Made by a program: the position numbers and the translations under genes | The notes under the pieces: generated by a model | What the model was told of the DNA's origin: nothing | Seen by the model: only the letters and a program-made list of their open reading frames with translations | The model's database searches: none | Assembly (NCBI RefSeq): GCF_963422545.1 | Contig: NZ_OY730250.1 | Span: 89,080 to 153,079 of the forward strand | Origin: an uncultured Flavobacterium sp. | GTDB taxonomy: Bacteria; Bacteroidota; Bacteroidia; Flavobacteriales; Flavobacteriaceae | Length of the DNA stretch: 64,000 nucleotides | Reading direction: 5' to 3' | Shown: positions 45,781 to 55,700 of the stretch, in pieces | Position numbering within the stretch: the stretch's first letter is position 1 | Layout: the number at the start of each line of letters is the position of its first letter

Positions 45781-46767
45781 AAAATAATTTAAATTGGTTA
45801 ATTAATATTTTGGATTCTGTTCCGACTCATTACACAATACTGCAAAAATCTATTTTTAAGAATATTTACATAATAGTCAAGCATTGCATTTAAAACCATT
45901 AGATTCTCTTTTTATTTGAAATTACTGCTTTCAAAAATTAATCAAAGACTTTAATTATTGTATAATGTAATTCTGCCATTAATCGTACGGTCTATTCATA
46001 GGTTTTATTTGTTTAGTTAATAGAAATAAAAAATAGCTATAGAATTGTAGTTGCAATTCTATAGTAAGAAACTACTGATGATTCAATATCAAAACAAAGA
46101 ATACTTTTTGTAATTTTAGCTTTACCAAACAGACATAAGCAACTTAAATCTGCTTTTTACATTTTCGACTAAAAAAGCAATTTTAAACCTCCCCCATAAT
46201 ATATACTCCCATATATCCAACAATATTTACTGTTATAATTACAAATACAAAGTAATGTTTAGTTGGAGTGCTTCAGCAGGGTCAAATTGGAAAAAAAAGC
46301 AGGGTAAATTGGTAATTTGATATTTTTTTATCAATTAAAAAACATAATAAATAAAAAATAACCATTTTTTTTATTCGAAAAACAATTATCAAATCAATAT
46401 ATTATACATTTTATATCATTAAAACTTTGAAAGAGGAACGATTATTCCTCAAACAAACCAGAAAGACCTCTAATAAACTTTCTTTCTAAAATAATTATAG
46501 CAGAAAGACCATCTCCTAATCATATAATGAAGGTTTGCCATCTTTGATTGGTGTCGCCTTTGGATTATAAATTTAAATTGAGCAAAACAATAAAATAAGA
46601 TTGCTGTCATACAAAAAAACAGTGCTTTTGATCTGGAGAATTAAAAATCCCCTATTCTACAATATAAAAACAGGTAGAATTACGCTTAAAAATTCGGATT
46701 TTACTGAGTTTATTTGTAAAGGATTTCATTCACAAAAAGAATAAACCAATAACTAAACTACCCCATC
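45781..46767. other. Intergenic, 1 kb: AT-rich, one hairpin, no gene
   Basis: This region separates divergent genes. It contains the hairpin GAGGAA...TTCCTC at 46433-46450, whose core matches the inverted repeats near the lyase gene. A short direct repeat (AGCAGGGT.AAATTGG) occurs twice near 46275-46315. No open frame with coding character was found, and I could not place a promoter. Confidence 0.6.
46433..46448 (+). repeat. 16-bp core shared with the lyase inverted repeats
   Basis: GAGGAACGATTATTCC is identical to 25239-25254 and in the same orientation. Extended by two bases it forms a small hairpin. The two copies bracket about 21 kb, including the whole lipid synthase operon. Confidence 0.6.
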
Positions 46768-48489
46768 ATGGAAAACTATTTACACGGCTTACTCGACGAA
46801 GACAACGACCTTATTATCCAGCAATACTTAAAGTACATTGACGAGGGAATCCCTCGTACGGATAAACCAAAAGACGTATTAATCATTGGTGCCGGAATGG
46901 CCGGAATGGTAGCCGCAGGTCTGTTAAAACAGGCCGGCCATAATGTTACGATAGTAGAATCAAACACCCGTGTTGGCGGCAGAATCAAGACTTTCAGGAA
47001 TTCTGAAAACAAAAAATATTTTGAAGACGACAGTGTTTATGGTGAAGCTGGTGCAATGCGTATCCCGACTATACACCAGATGGTGCTCAAATACATTGAT
47101 AAACTCGGACTCAAAACCGAGCCTTTTTATTATCTGTCTGTCGATAAAGAACAGGCAATCGCACATCAGGCGGACCCAACTAAACCAGAGCCGGATGTTA
47201 CTAGAAATTCCCTTTTCTATGTTAACCGCAAACGTGTTGTCCAGAATGAATATATTCCAAAAGATAAAACTACGGTTGTCGATGTAAACAAACTACTGGA
47301 CTTTCATCTGGGCAGCAGCGAAAACATGCGTGCCGACCAGTTAATGGCTAATCTCATTAATCCGCTTAAGGCTTTTATTGCAGAAGATCCTGAGAAAAAC
47401 TGGCCTTTGCTGATCGAGCGCTACGGAGAATATTCGATGCGTCGTTTCTTAAAAGAAAATTCGATGTATTCAGAGAATGCCATCGAGATGATTGGGGTCA
47501 TGCAAAATCTGGAGTCCAGAATGGCCTATGATTTTATCCAGAGTTTTATTGAGCAAAATATTATCAAGGATTCTACTCGATTTATGGAAATTGTTGGCGG
47601 AAGCGACATGCTGCCAAATGCATTCTTTAAAGCTCATAGTCTAGAAGAAAACACCTATTTTGATTGCAGGATGACCAAAATGATGCTCATTAACAACAAG
47701 GTAAAGATAGAAGTGGATATTGAAATAAAACGTGACCCTCAGTATTATGAAGACGCAGGATTCAAAGCATTAAAAACACCTGTCGGTGACCTTGAATTTG
47801 ATGAAGTGATTGTCACCATACCCTTTTCGGCATTAAGACATGTGTATGTAACACCACAATTCAAGCAGCTTAAACGAAAAGCAATCCGGGAACTGCACTA
47901 CGATTCTGCTACTAAAATATTGTTGGAATTTCGTGAGAAATGGTGGCAGCAAGCACCTTATAATATTGTTGGCGGCGGTACGATTACTGATTTTTCGAAC
48001 CGTTTCACCTATTATCCGAGCAATGATTTGGGAAGTAAAGGGCATGGTGTCGTACTGGCATCTTATTGCTGGTCTGACGAAGCAAGCCGCTGGGATTCTA
48101 TGGATGACGATGACAGGTATTTTTATGCGCTTAAAAACCTGGCCATCATGCACTCCGATGACGAGAAGGAACAGCAGCGTATTATCGACCTTGCCGTAAT
48201 TACCTCGAGCATCAAGGACTATAAAGACAAAGGCGGAAAATTAATTGGTGCCGCAACACAAAGCTGGATGCGCGACCCGTATGCATATGGTGAAGCGGCA
48301 ATATTTAATCCGGGACAGTTACAATTATTGCAACGTCATATCATCTCAACCGAGTGGAATGGAAAAGCACATTTTGCCGGTGAGCATACTTCCTTGAAAC
48401 ATGCCTGGATTGAAGGCGCCATCGAGTCAGGAATCCGCACTGCACTCGAAGTCAACGAAAATACCGGTAACCTGAATAACCCATTTTAA
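46768..48489 (+). CDS. Flavin-dependent amine/L-amino-acid oxidase
   Basis: This 573-residue FAD enzyme has the dinucleotide fold V-L-I-I-G-A-G-M-A-G-M-V-A near residues 37-50, E at the ribose-binding strand end, V-G-G-R-I-K near 72, and G-E-A-G-A-M-R-I-P near 94. The C-terminal FAD block is F-A-G-E-H-T-S-L-K-H-A-W-I-E-G-A. The A-M-R-I-P block and the overall size are typical of L-amino-acid oxidases and tryptophan 2-monooxygenase relatives. It should convert an amino acid, likely aromatic or hydrophobic, to its 2-oxo acid. The next gene starts one base after its stop and encodes the decarboxylase that would use that product. No signal peptide. Confidence 0.88.
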   Translation: MENYLHGLLDEDNDLIIQQYLKYIDEGIPRTDKPKDVLIIGAGMAGMVAAGLLKQAGHNVTIVESNTRVGGRIKTFRNSENKKYFEDDSVYGEAGAMRIPTIHQMVLKYIDKLGLKTEPFYYLSVDKEQAIAHQADPTKPEPDVTRNSLFYVNRKRVVQNEYIPKDKTTVVDVNKLLDFHLGSSENMRADQLMANLINPLKAFIAEDPEKNWPLLIERYGEYSMRRFLKENSMYSENAIEMIGVMQNLESRMAYDFIQSFIEQNIIKDSTRFMEIVGGSDMLPNAFFKAHSLEENTYFDCRMTKMMLINNKVKIEVDIEIKRDPQYYEDAGFKALKTPVGDLEFDEVIVTIPFSALRHVYVTPQFKQLKRKAIRELHYDSATKILLEFREKWWQQAPYNIVGGGTITDFSNRFTYYPSNDLGSKGHGVVLASYCWSDEASRWDSMDDDDRYFYALKNLAIMHSDDEKEQQRIIDLAVITSSIKDYKDKGGKLIGAATQSWMRDPYAYGEAAIFNPGQLQLLQRHIISTEWNGKAHFAGEHTSLKHAWIEGAIESGIRTALEVNENTGNLNNPF

Positions 48490-48490
48490 G

Positions 48491-50251
48491 ATGTCACAGA
48501 AAAAAATCTCCGTTGCAAAATACCTGCAAATACGCCTGGAACAATTAGGGCTTACGCATTTATTTGGAATTGCAGGCAATTATACCGCGCCGTTTTTAAA
48601 TACGATTCATGAAGACAAAAATGCAAAAATTAAAATCGTTAACGACACGAATGAAATAAACGCCGGACATTGCACTGATGCCTACGCACGTCAAAACGGT
48701 TTCGCTGCAGTAGCGGTAACGTATGGCGTGGGAGCATTTACGCTGCTCAATTCGGTTGCAGGTTCTTATGTAGAGCACTGTCCCGTGCTCGTCATTAATG
48801 GGGCTCCGACCAACAAAGATCAGCAGCGAAGCCTCGTTCAGGGCATGCTGGCATCACATATGACAGGTGATATGTACAGTAACATCAATGTATTCCGAAA
48901 CGTTACCGTTGCGGCAGAACAAATCACAGGTTCATCAGATGCTCCTTATAAAATTGATGCAGTGCTGAATGCCTGTATTTTATATGGAAGACCGGTTTAT
49001 CTTGAGGTTTTTGAAGATGTATGGCGAATGGAATGCAATCCTCCTGTCACTCCATTGGCAGAAAGAGAGGCGTCTAAATGTCAAACAAGTGCACGCAAGG
49101 CAGCTCAAAGAGTAGCTGCAATGGCACGCGGAAAAGAAATTATTTTCTGGGGCGGCATTGAGATCCAGCGCTACGGTATTCAAAAAGAATTCCTGGATCT
49201 GATCGAAACTACCAATACAGAATTTGTAACCTCTATACTCGGAAAATCAATCGTATCCGAAAACCATCCTAAGTTCAAAGGTGTTTTTAATGGCAAGGCA
49301 TCACCAAAAGATGTCAAAGAACAATTCGAAAAAGCCCAGCTAAAAATTGGTTTTGGCGTATGGACCACCGGCAAAAACCTAGGTGGTTTTGATGTCTGGA
49401 AGGAAGATACTGTACTTGCCAACCACAGCGGTGTAAGGATTGGTGCTTCTTATATAGCCAATGTATCGCTAAGAGATTTTATGATATTCCTGAAAGAAGA
49501 ACTTACCAAAGTTACCTTTAGTGCTTACGAAATGTATGGTGCAAACAAGCTGTCTGAATCATTTTTTGTAGCTGATGACAGCATAATGAAAAAAGGAAAA
49601 CCGGAACTTACTTATGATACATTTTTCAAGCGAATCAATAATTTTATAGACGAGAGCCATATAGTGGTTGCCGATGCGGGTTTTCCTTTATTGGGTGCCC
49701 AGGGCATCCGTATTGCAGAACCTAACGGATTCGTAGCACAGGCATCATGGCTTTCGATAGGTTATTCTGTTCCTGCGGCAACCGGAATAAAATGTGCCAG
49801 ACCTGATAAAAGGCCGGTAGTATTTGTTGGGGACGGTGCTTTTCAGGAAACCTGTCAGGCCATATCTACACAGAATAAACTGAAACACGACACCATTGTT
49901 TTTGTTTTGGATAATGGTATTTATGGTATTGAACAAATGCTTGTTAATCCAAATCCGTTTCGTGGTGCAGACAAGGTAGAATATAGCGTTCCCGATTTAA
50001 ACAACGTTTATGATTACAACGAAATGCACCGTTGGAAATATGCAAAACTCGTTGATGTATTTGGAGGCAAAGGTTTTGAAGTCAGCACTCTCGACGAACT
50101 CGAGGAAATTTTGAAACAGCTTGACAGCATTAAAGAAAATACCATTGTACATGTAAACATACCTAAGACCTCTATTCCGGAAGCAATTGCTTATAAGACA
50201 GAGGAGCCTGGAGAGGATGAATTTCTGGATAAAAACTGGAGTTTATGTTAG
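48491..50251 (+). CDS. ThDP-dependent 2-oxo-acid decarboxylase (pyruvate/indolepyruvate decarboxylase family)
   Basis: This 586-residue protein has the three ThDP-enzyme domains. Glu55 in N-D-T-N-E-I-N-A-G-H is the cofactor-activating Glu. The cofactor and metal site is G-D-G-A-F-Q-E-T ... D-N-G-I-Y-G-I-E-Q near residues 450-490. The loop near the first domain resembles the indolepyruvate/phenylpyruvate/branched-chain decarboxylases. Placed one base after the oxidase gene, it should turn the 2-oxo acid into an aldehyde. The pair would convert an amino acid to its aldehyde; with Trp this is the indole-3-pyruvate route toward indole-acetaldehyde. The substrate cannot be fixed from sequence. A terminator follows 40 bases later. 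Confidence 0.88.
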   Translation: MSQKKISVAKYLQIRLEQLGLTHLFGIAGNYTAPFLNTIHEDKNAKIKIVNDTNEINAGHCTDAYARQNGFAAVAVTYGVGAFTLLNSVAGSYVEHCPVLVINGAPTNKDQQRSLVQGMLASHMTGDMYSNINVFRNVTVAAEQITGSSDAPYKIDAVLNACILYGRPVYLEVFEDVWRMECNPPVTPLAEREASKCQTSARKAAQRVAAMARGKEIIFWGGIEIQRYGIQKEFLDLIETTNTEFVTSILGKSIVSENHPKFKGVFNGKASPKDVKEQFEKAQLKIGFGVWTTGKNLGGFDVWKEDTVLANHSGVRIGASYIANVSLRDFMIFLKEELTKVTFSAYEMYGANKLSESFFVADDSIMKKGKPELTYDTFFKRINNFIDESHIVVADAGFPLLGAQGIRIAEPNGFVAQASWLSIGYSVPAATGIKCARPDKRPVVFVGDGAFQETCQAISTQNKLKHDTIVFVLDNGIYGIEQMLVNPNPFRGADKVEYSVPDLNNVYDYNEMHRWKYAKLVDVFGGKGFEVSTLDELEEILKQLDSIKENTIVHVNIPKTSIPEAIAYKTEEPGEDEFLDKNWSLC

Positions 50252-50294
50252 CTTTAAAATGGGTTAATTTTTAAAAAATTCCGTCACAATAAAC

Positions 50295-50333
50295 AAAAAA
50301 GCCGTCTCAGTTCAAATTTGAGGCGGTTTTTTT
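50295..50333 (+). terminator. Rho-independent terminator of the oxidase/decarboxylase operon
   Basis: AAAAAGCCGTCTCA pairs with TGAGGCGGTTTTT (two wobble pairs) around a 9-base loop, followed by more T. It begins about 45 bases after the decarboxylase stop. Confidence 0.88.
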
Positions 50334-50378
50334 ATAAAACAAAAAACAGGTTATGTAGAGGGTTTTAGGTGACAAACC

Positions 50379-50597
50379 TTATGGTACAAAACGAACCTTT
50401 TTATTAGTAGACCTGATACCGGTATTCCAAAGGAAACTTCCACTAAACAAAAGTGGAACATGACAAGATGGGATCAGAAAACGGAAAGGGTTATCGGTAC
50501 AAAGGAGGATGCTAGATCCCTTAACTTTTTTCTGGATTCACTGATTTTACAAATTACTAACTGTCAGCGTATTGTAATTTATTACTTAAGTGAATAG
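50379..50597 (+). pseudogene. Tyrosine recombinase (integrase) N-terminal remnant
   Basis: The frame reads T-G-I-P-K-E-T, K-Q-K-W-N-M-T-R-W-D-Q-K-T-E-R-V-I-G-T-K-E-D-A, and N-F-F-L-D-S-L-I-L. This is the arm-binding domain plus the start of the SAM-like domain of Bacteroidetes phage/conjugative-element integrases. It stops after ~73 codons, without the catalytic domain. It marks a past integration next to the type III PKS gene. Confidence 0.75.
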
Positions 50598-50615
50598 TTT
50601 ACAAAACAGCAAAAA

Positions 50616-51836
50616 CTATAACTTTTGAAGCAAAAGTCCTGTAGCTGTAAGTCCTGGTCCAAATGCCATCGCTACAACTTTAGTTCCTGATTCAATGGCC
50701 GGATCATTTACAATTTCATTAAAAATATGAGGAATTGTTGCGGAAGACATGTTTCCATGAGCACGTAAGACTTCGTAAGACCAATGAGCCTGCTCTTTTA
50801 ATAATCCTATTTCGCTTATTACATAATCAATAATTTTAGGCCCTCCCGGATGAATTGCAAAATGCATTTTAGATTTTTCTTCTTCAAGATTTACTCCTCC
50901 TTTTTTGCAAAGTGTGGTCAAAAAGGATTTGATGTTTTTACGAATAAAAACAGGAACACGTTTAGAAAGTGTCATCAAAAAATTATATTCTCCTAAATCC
51001 CAAGACATATCTTCTAATGAATCTGGAATTATAACTTCATGAAAAGCTAAAATTCGCAGGCCTGTTTTTTCAGCGATTGCATCATCATCCAAGAATGCTT
51101 TTTCTTCATGCAAAGAATAACCTATAAATCCATCAGCAAAAAGGGAACAAATCATTGTATTTGCAGGAGAGAACTCGGTCAGATTTAAATGTGCGGATAA
51201 TAACTCCGTATGAACCACATCTGCTCTTCCGTTAATTGGACTGGCAGATATCAGACTACTGGCTGTTCGAATGGCTGGAAAAGCTCCATAGCAACCCATA
51301 TGGTACGAATGTGTTACCTGAACGGTCTCCCATTTTCTTTCTATAACCGCTTCCTGTGCTACACTGGGAGAAGAATAGCCAGAGCAAGTGACATGAATAA
51401 GGTTTTCAGGTTTTGTGGTTGTATTAGAATAAAATTCGTCAAAAACATAACCCATTTTTTTTTTAAACCATTCCATTCGAACCTCAATTTTCGGTCCAAA
51501 TGAATTCCCTGATCTAACTTCAAAACCAGTGGGAAAATGATATTCTGAAGGGGAAGTAATTTTCATTATATTTTCAATAAAATCCTCAACCTCTTCAAAA
51601 ATTATGCTTTGTCTGCTATTAATACTATCAGCAGAAACGGAATATTTATCCACCTGATCTGATATAAATTTAAAATTAACCGATTCTTCGTCTATATTAA
51701 CATTTCCTAAATTGTCCAAATTTGGAAGATTTTGGAAATGATAATATAAAAACTTAGTGTACTGATTAAGTTTTTCCTGATCAAATAATTTACCAACTAG
51801 AATAGGATGAAAATTGGAAATAATAATGCTTTTCAT
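50616..51836 (-). CDS. Type III polyketide synthase (chalcone/stilbene synthase family)
   Basis: This 406-residue protein has the full type III PKS triad: Cys182 in H-M-G-C-Y-G-A, His329 in H-P-G-G-P, and Asn362 in H-G-N-M-S-S-A. The C-terminal G-P-G-L-T block is also present. It condenses malonyl-CoA onto an acyl-CoA starter and would make alkylresorcinols, pyrones or phloroglucinol-like products. No tailoring methylase or oxidase is next to it, and the gene stands alone, facing away from the neighbouring regulator. It converges with the oxidase/decarboxylase operon, with the integrase remnant between them. The family is certain; starter and product are unknown. Confidence 0.93.
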   Translation of the reverse strand: MKSIIISNFHPILVGKLFDQEKLNQYTKFLYYHFQNLPNLDNLGNVNIDEESVNFKFISDQVDKYSVSADSINSRQSIIFEEVEDFIENIMKITSPSEYHFPTGFEVRSGNSFGPKIEVRMEWFKKKMGYVFDEFYSNTTTKPENLIHVTCSGYSSPSVAQEAVIERKWETVQVTHSYHMGCYGAFPAIRTASSLISASPINGRADVVHTELLSAHLNLTEFSPANTMICSLFADGFIGYSLHEEKAFLDDDAIAEKTGLRILAFHEVIIPDSLEDMSWDLGEYNFLMTLSKRVPVFIRKNIKSFLTTLCKKGGVNLEEEKSKMHFAIHPGGPKIIDYVISEIGLLKEQAHWSYEVLRAHGNMSSATIPHIFNEIVNDPAIESGTKVVAMAFGPGLTATGLLLQKL

Positions 51837-52796
51837 GACCTTTTAAATTAATTATTTAATCAAAATTAAGTTAAAAAATAAATGATAAAACGAGACAAAC
51901 TTTAGTGTAAATTCCTGATACCTTATATCTTTGATTATCAATAATTTACATTTGTAGTATTTTTGTTAAAATACTAATAATTAAATAGTTATGAGAATTA
52001 AACTACTTATATTATATAACCAGTTATTGATGAATAATTAAGGACCGTTTATTGTTGGAAAGGATACCTTTTTTGCCACAAAAAGTTAAGACGGTTTTTA
52101 AAGATATTTCACCCGTTTAAATTTTGTGGCAGAATCGTGGCACAAGATATTTTGAACAATTAAAAATTCAGGAAATAAAACTCTACCAAGTTTAGGTTCG
52201 AATATATTAAAACATCTATTTTCTGTGTGCAACTATAGGTGACCTCTTTTTTCCGGTAGTTACTTTTGAACAGAAATTACTTATAAAAAAAAAATCAGCA
52301 AAGAATTACAGAATTTTCAATAAAAAACAAAGTTATCGAACAAATTAAGTGTGTTTTTCACGTTTAAACACGCTAAATAAACATTATTCAATCTTTTCGT
52401 GTTTTTATTAATTAAAAACAAATTATAATGCCAAAATTTTAAATCAAACTCAATAAACCTAAATCATTTATTACTCAAAAATTTGTTGATATAAAATATA
52501 TCCCTTAAAATTGTAGTCAACTAGACTATATAAAAAAATACTCTCAATATCATTCCCATTAAAGTAATTTATGATGCTTTATAGTATTAAAACATACAAA
52601 AATCCATTTTACTTTTCTTTAAGAAGATAGCAGGCAATCAAAATAACCGCTTATTGAGAGAATTCAAGATGTTCTTTTTTTTAATTTAATTCATACATCA
52701 ATTGCTTCAGATTGTTTATTTCTTTAAACTCTTGGTGCATTTACAGGTTCTATATACATCATTTTAAAATCATTTTTTTGTAACCTATTATGTTTT
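51837..52796. other. Intergenic, 0.96 kb: dispersed element copy E, otherwise AT-rich
   Basis: This divergent gap contains the full-length element copy at 52064-52209. The rest is very AT-rich with no gene. It must contain the promoters of the type III PKS and of the two-component regulator, but no unambiguous -33/-7 pair was found. Confidence 0.6.
52064..52209 (+). repeat. Dispersed ~145-bp intergenic element, copy E
   Basis: This is the best-preserved copy. It holds TTTTGCCACAAAAAGTTAAG, the inverted arm TTTTGTGGCA, the shared AATTAAAAATTCAG and the end GTTTAGGTTCGAATATATTA. It is collinear with copy A at 16424-16575, 35.6 kb away. Confidence 0.75.
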
Positions 52797-55700
52797 ATGA
52801 AAACCTTTAAAATATTAATAATTATATCACTACTGATTTCCTGCCAGGCACAGTCTCAATCAGGAATATTATATACTTCAGATTCGCAATTATCAAGCAG
52901 TTTGATAAATTCTATGTACCAAGATAGTAAAGGATATATCTGGATTGCTACTGAAGATGGTTTAAATCGTTATGATGGAGCAAAGTTTGTTATCTACAAA
53001 CACGAAAAAAACAATGCAGGAACTGTTCTTAATAACTATATAAAGTCAATTTTTGAAGACAAAAACAAAAATTTATTTTTTGGTTTTATCGATGGGCTTC
53101 AAATCTATAATCATGCAACGGATTCTTTTAGTGAAATTCCGGTGACAGATAATACCAATACAAAATTTACTCCTCATGTCAGTTGCATAATACAGCGAAA
53201 AAATGGCGATTTATTAATTGGAACATCTGGTTATGGCATTTTTAAAATTGATTTTAAAAAACAGACTCCAGTTGCAAATCATCTGAATATCCAGATTCCT
53301 ACCACGATGATCCATGATCTTTATGAAGATAAAAATCAAAATTTATGGATTTTAACACAAGACAGAGGGCTTTGGAGGATTGACAGTCATAATAACATAA
53401 AACATTTTTTTCTTTCAAAAGATTATTTGACCAACATTACCAGTATCTGCGAAGATAAAAAGGGAAACTTATTTTTAGGAACACTTAACAACGGTCTTTT
53501 TATTTACAACAGATCTGAGCAGAAATTTGAGTCATTTGCAAACTCAAAATCACTTCCTATTAAAAAATTATTTTTGCTTAAAAACAATCAAATACTAATA
53601 GGCACTGACGGAATGGGCTTGTATAATTATGATCCTGAAAGAAAGAAGCTTTCGATCGCTAACTTTAATGTTGCCAATTTTGATTTTTCAATGTCCAAAG
53701 TTCATACTATCCTTAAAGACCGGACAGGAAATCTATGGATGGGATTATACCAAAAAGGAGTGTTGCAGATTCCTCCCAAAGAAAACAATTTTAACTACAT
53801 AGGATATCAGTCCGTAAACAATAATATCATTGGATCGAGCTGTGTCATGTCAGTGTTTCGTGACAGAAAAGGTATTTTATGGGTCGGAACTGATGGAGGC
53901 GGTCTTTATGGTATTTCAGATAAGAATAAAAAAAAATATCATTACACTTTTGAAAAAAATGGTTTCAACCGACTCGCTATTTTGTGCATTTTTGAAGATT
54001 CAAATAATGATTTATGGATTGGCACTTACCTGCATGGATTAGCAAAACTTAATCGCAGTACTAACAAATTTGACTTCATAGATACTATTTTAAGTAAAGA
54101 AAATAAACCCGTAGAAAACATTTATAGCCTGGCCGAAGATCAGAATAAACAATTATGGATAGGCACTATGGGTTCAGGACTATATTGTATGGATCTTACT
54201 ACTCATAAAGTAGCCAATTATAATTCAAACCCAAAAGACAGTACAAATTCTTTAGGAAATTGGTGTGTGAACTGCCTTTTACCTGCCAAAAATAATAAAC
54301 TATATATCGGAACTTATGACGGGCTTTATTGTATGGATTTGAAAACAAAGACATACATTAAACAAGGTTCATTAAACTATATCCTTCCCAAAAAAATAAT
54401 ATATGACTTACATGAAGATAAAGTGGGAAATTTATGGATTGGTTCATCTGAGGGGCTTATTTATCAGCCAAAAAAAGGAAAGCCCATCATTTATACAACG
54501 GAGGATAATTTGCCAAGTAATATAATTTCTGCAATACAGGCAGACAAAAATAGTAATTTATGGATCAGCACAAATAGCGGAATATCAAGATTCAACCCAC
54601 GAACCAGAAAATTTTTTAATTTCAATTTTAATGACGGTCTTCAGGGAAATGAGTTCAGTAAAAATGCTTCATTTCAAGACACTAAAGGTCAGATCATATT
54701 TGGAGGAATGAAAGGTGTTACCTATTTTGATCCTGAAATGATAAAATATAATGAAAAATGTACTAATGTTTATATAACGGGTTTTTATATTCAAAATAAA
54801 TCGGTAAAAAAAGGCATGAAATCTGACCTGTTTGACATAGTAAATAGTGCTCTTATTGATGCCAAAACAGTCGATTTGGGACACGAGGACAATTCTTTTA
54901 GCATTGAATTTTCTACTATGGATTTTAACAATCAGCGTCATATTACTTACTTCTACTCTTTAGAGAATAACAACTGGAATAAACTACAGCAAGGCATAAA
55001 CAACGTCACATTTAATGATCTTGAACCTGGAACTTATAATTTTCAGGTAAAAGCCGAAGTCTATGGCAAATATTCAAATATTCGCCAACTGACAATAACT
55101 GTACATCCCGCATGGTATTTTTCAATATGGGCCAAATTGTTTTATTGGGCAGTCTTTTTTGGTCTGGCATATATTACTATACAGCAGATTAATCAAAGAA
55201 AATTAACTAAAATAAAATTACAGGAACATTTACAAAACAAGCAGGTAAATGAAGCTAAACTTCAGTTTTTGACAAACATTTCACATGATATAAAATCTCC
55301 AATTTCATTAATTATCAATCCTTTGTTAAAATTAATGAGTACGGATCAAGATATTATAAGACAGAAATCATACAGGGTAATGCATCGCAATTCTGAAAAA
55401 ATTCTTCAGCTGGTCAATCAGGTAATGGACGTTCGTAAAATAGATCAGGGACAAATATATCTGAACCTTAAGCGAACAGAAATTATAAACTCTTTAAAAG
55501 AAATCTGCCTGCTGTTTGAAGATCAGATTCAGACAAAAAATATAAGGTTAAAGTTTCATTACAAAAAGTCTGAACTATATGCGCGAATAGATCCAAAATA
55601 TTTTGACAGGATAATTCAGAACGTGCTTTCCAATGCGATTAAATTTGTGCATAATGAAGGTGAAATTGAAATTATTCTTGAGGAAGGTTCAAAACTATTT

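Larger units (their letters stand above)
50252..50615. other. Intergenic, 364 bp: terminator and integrase remnant
   Basis: This gap between converging genes holds a strong hairpin terminator and a decayed integrase N-terminus, both listed separately. Confidence 0.7.
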
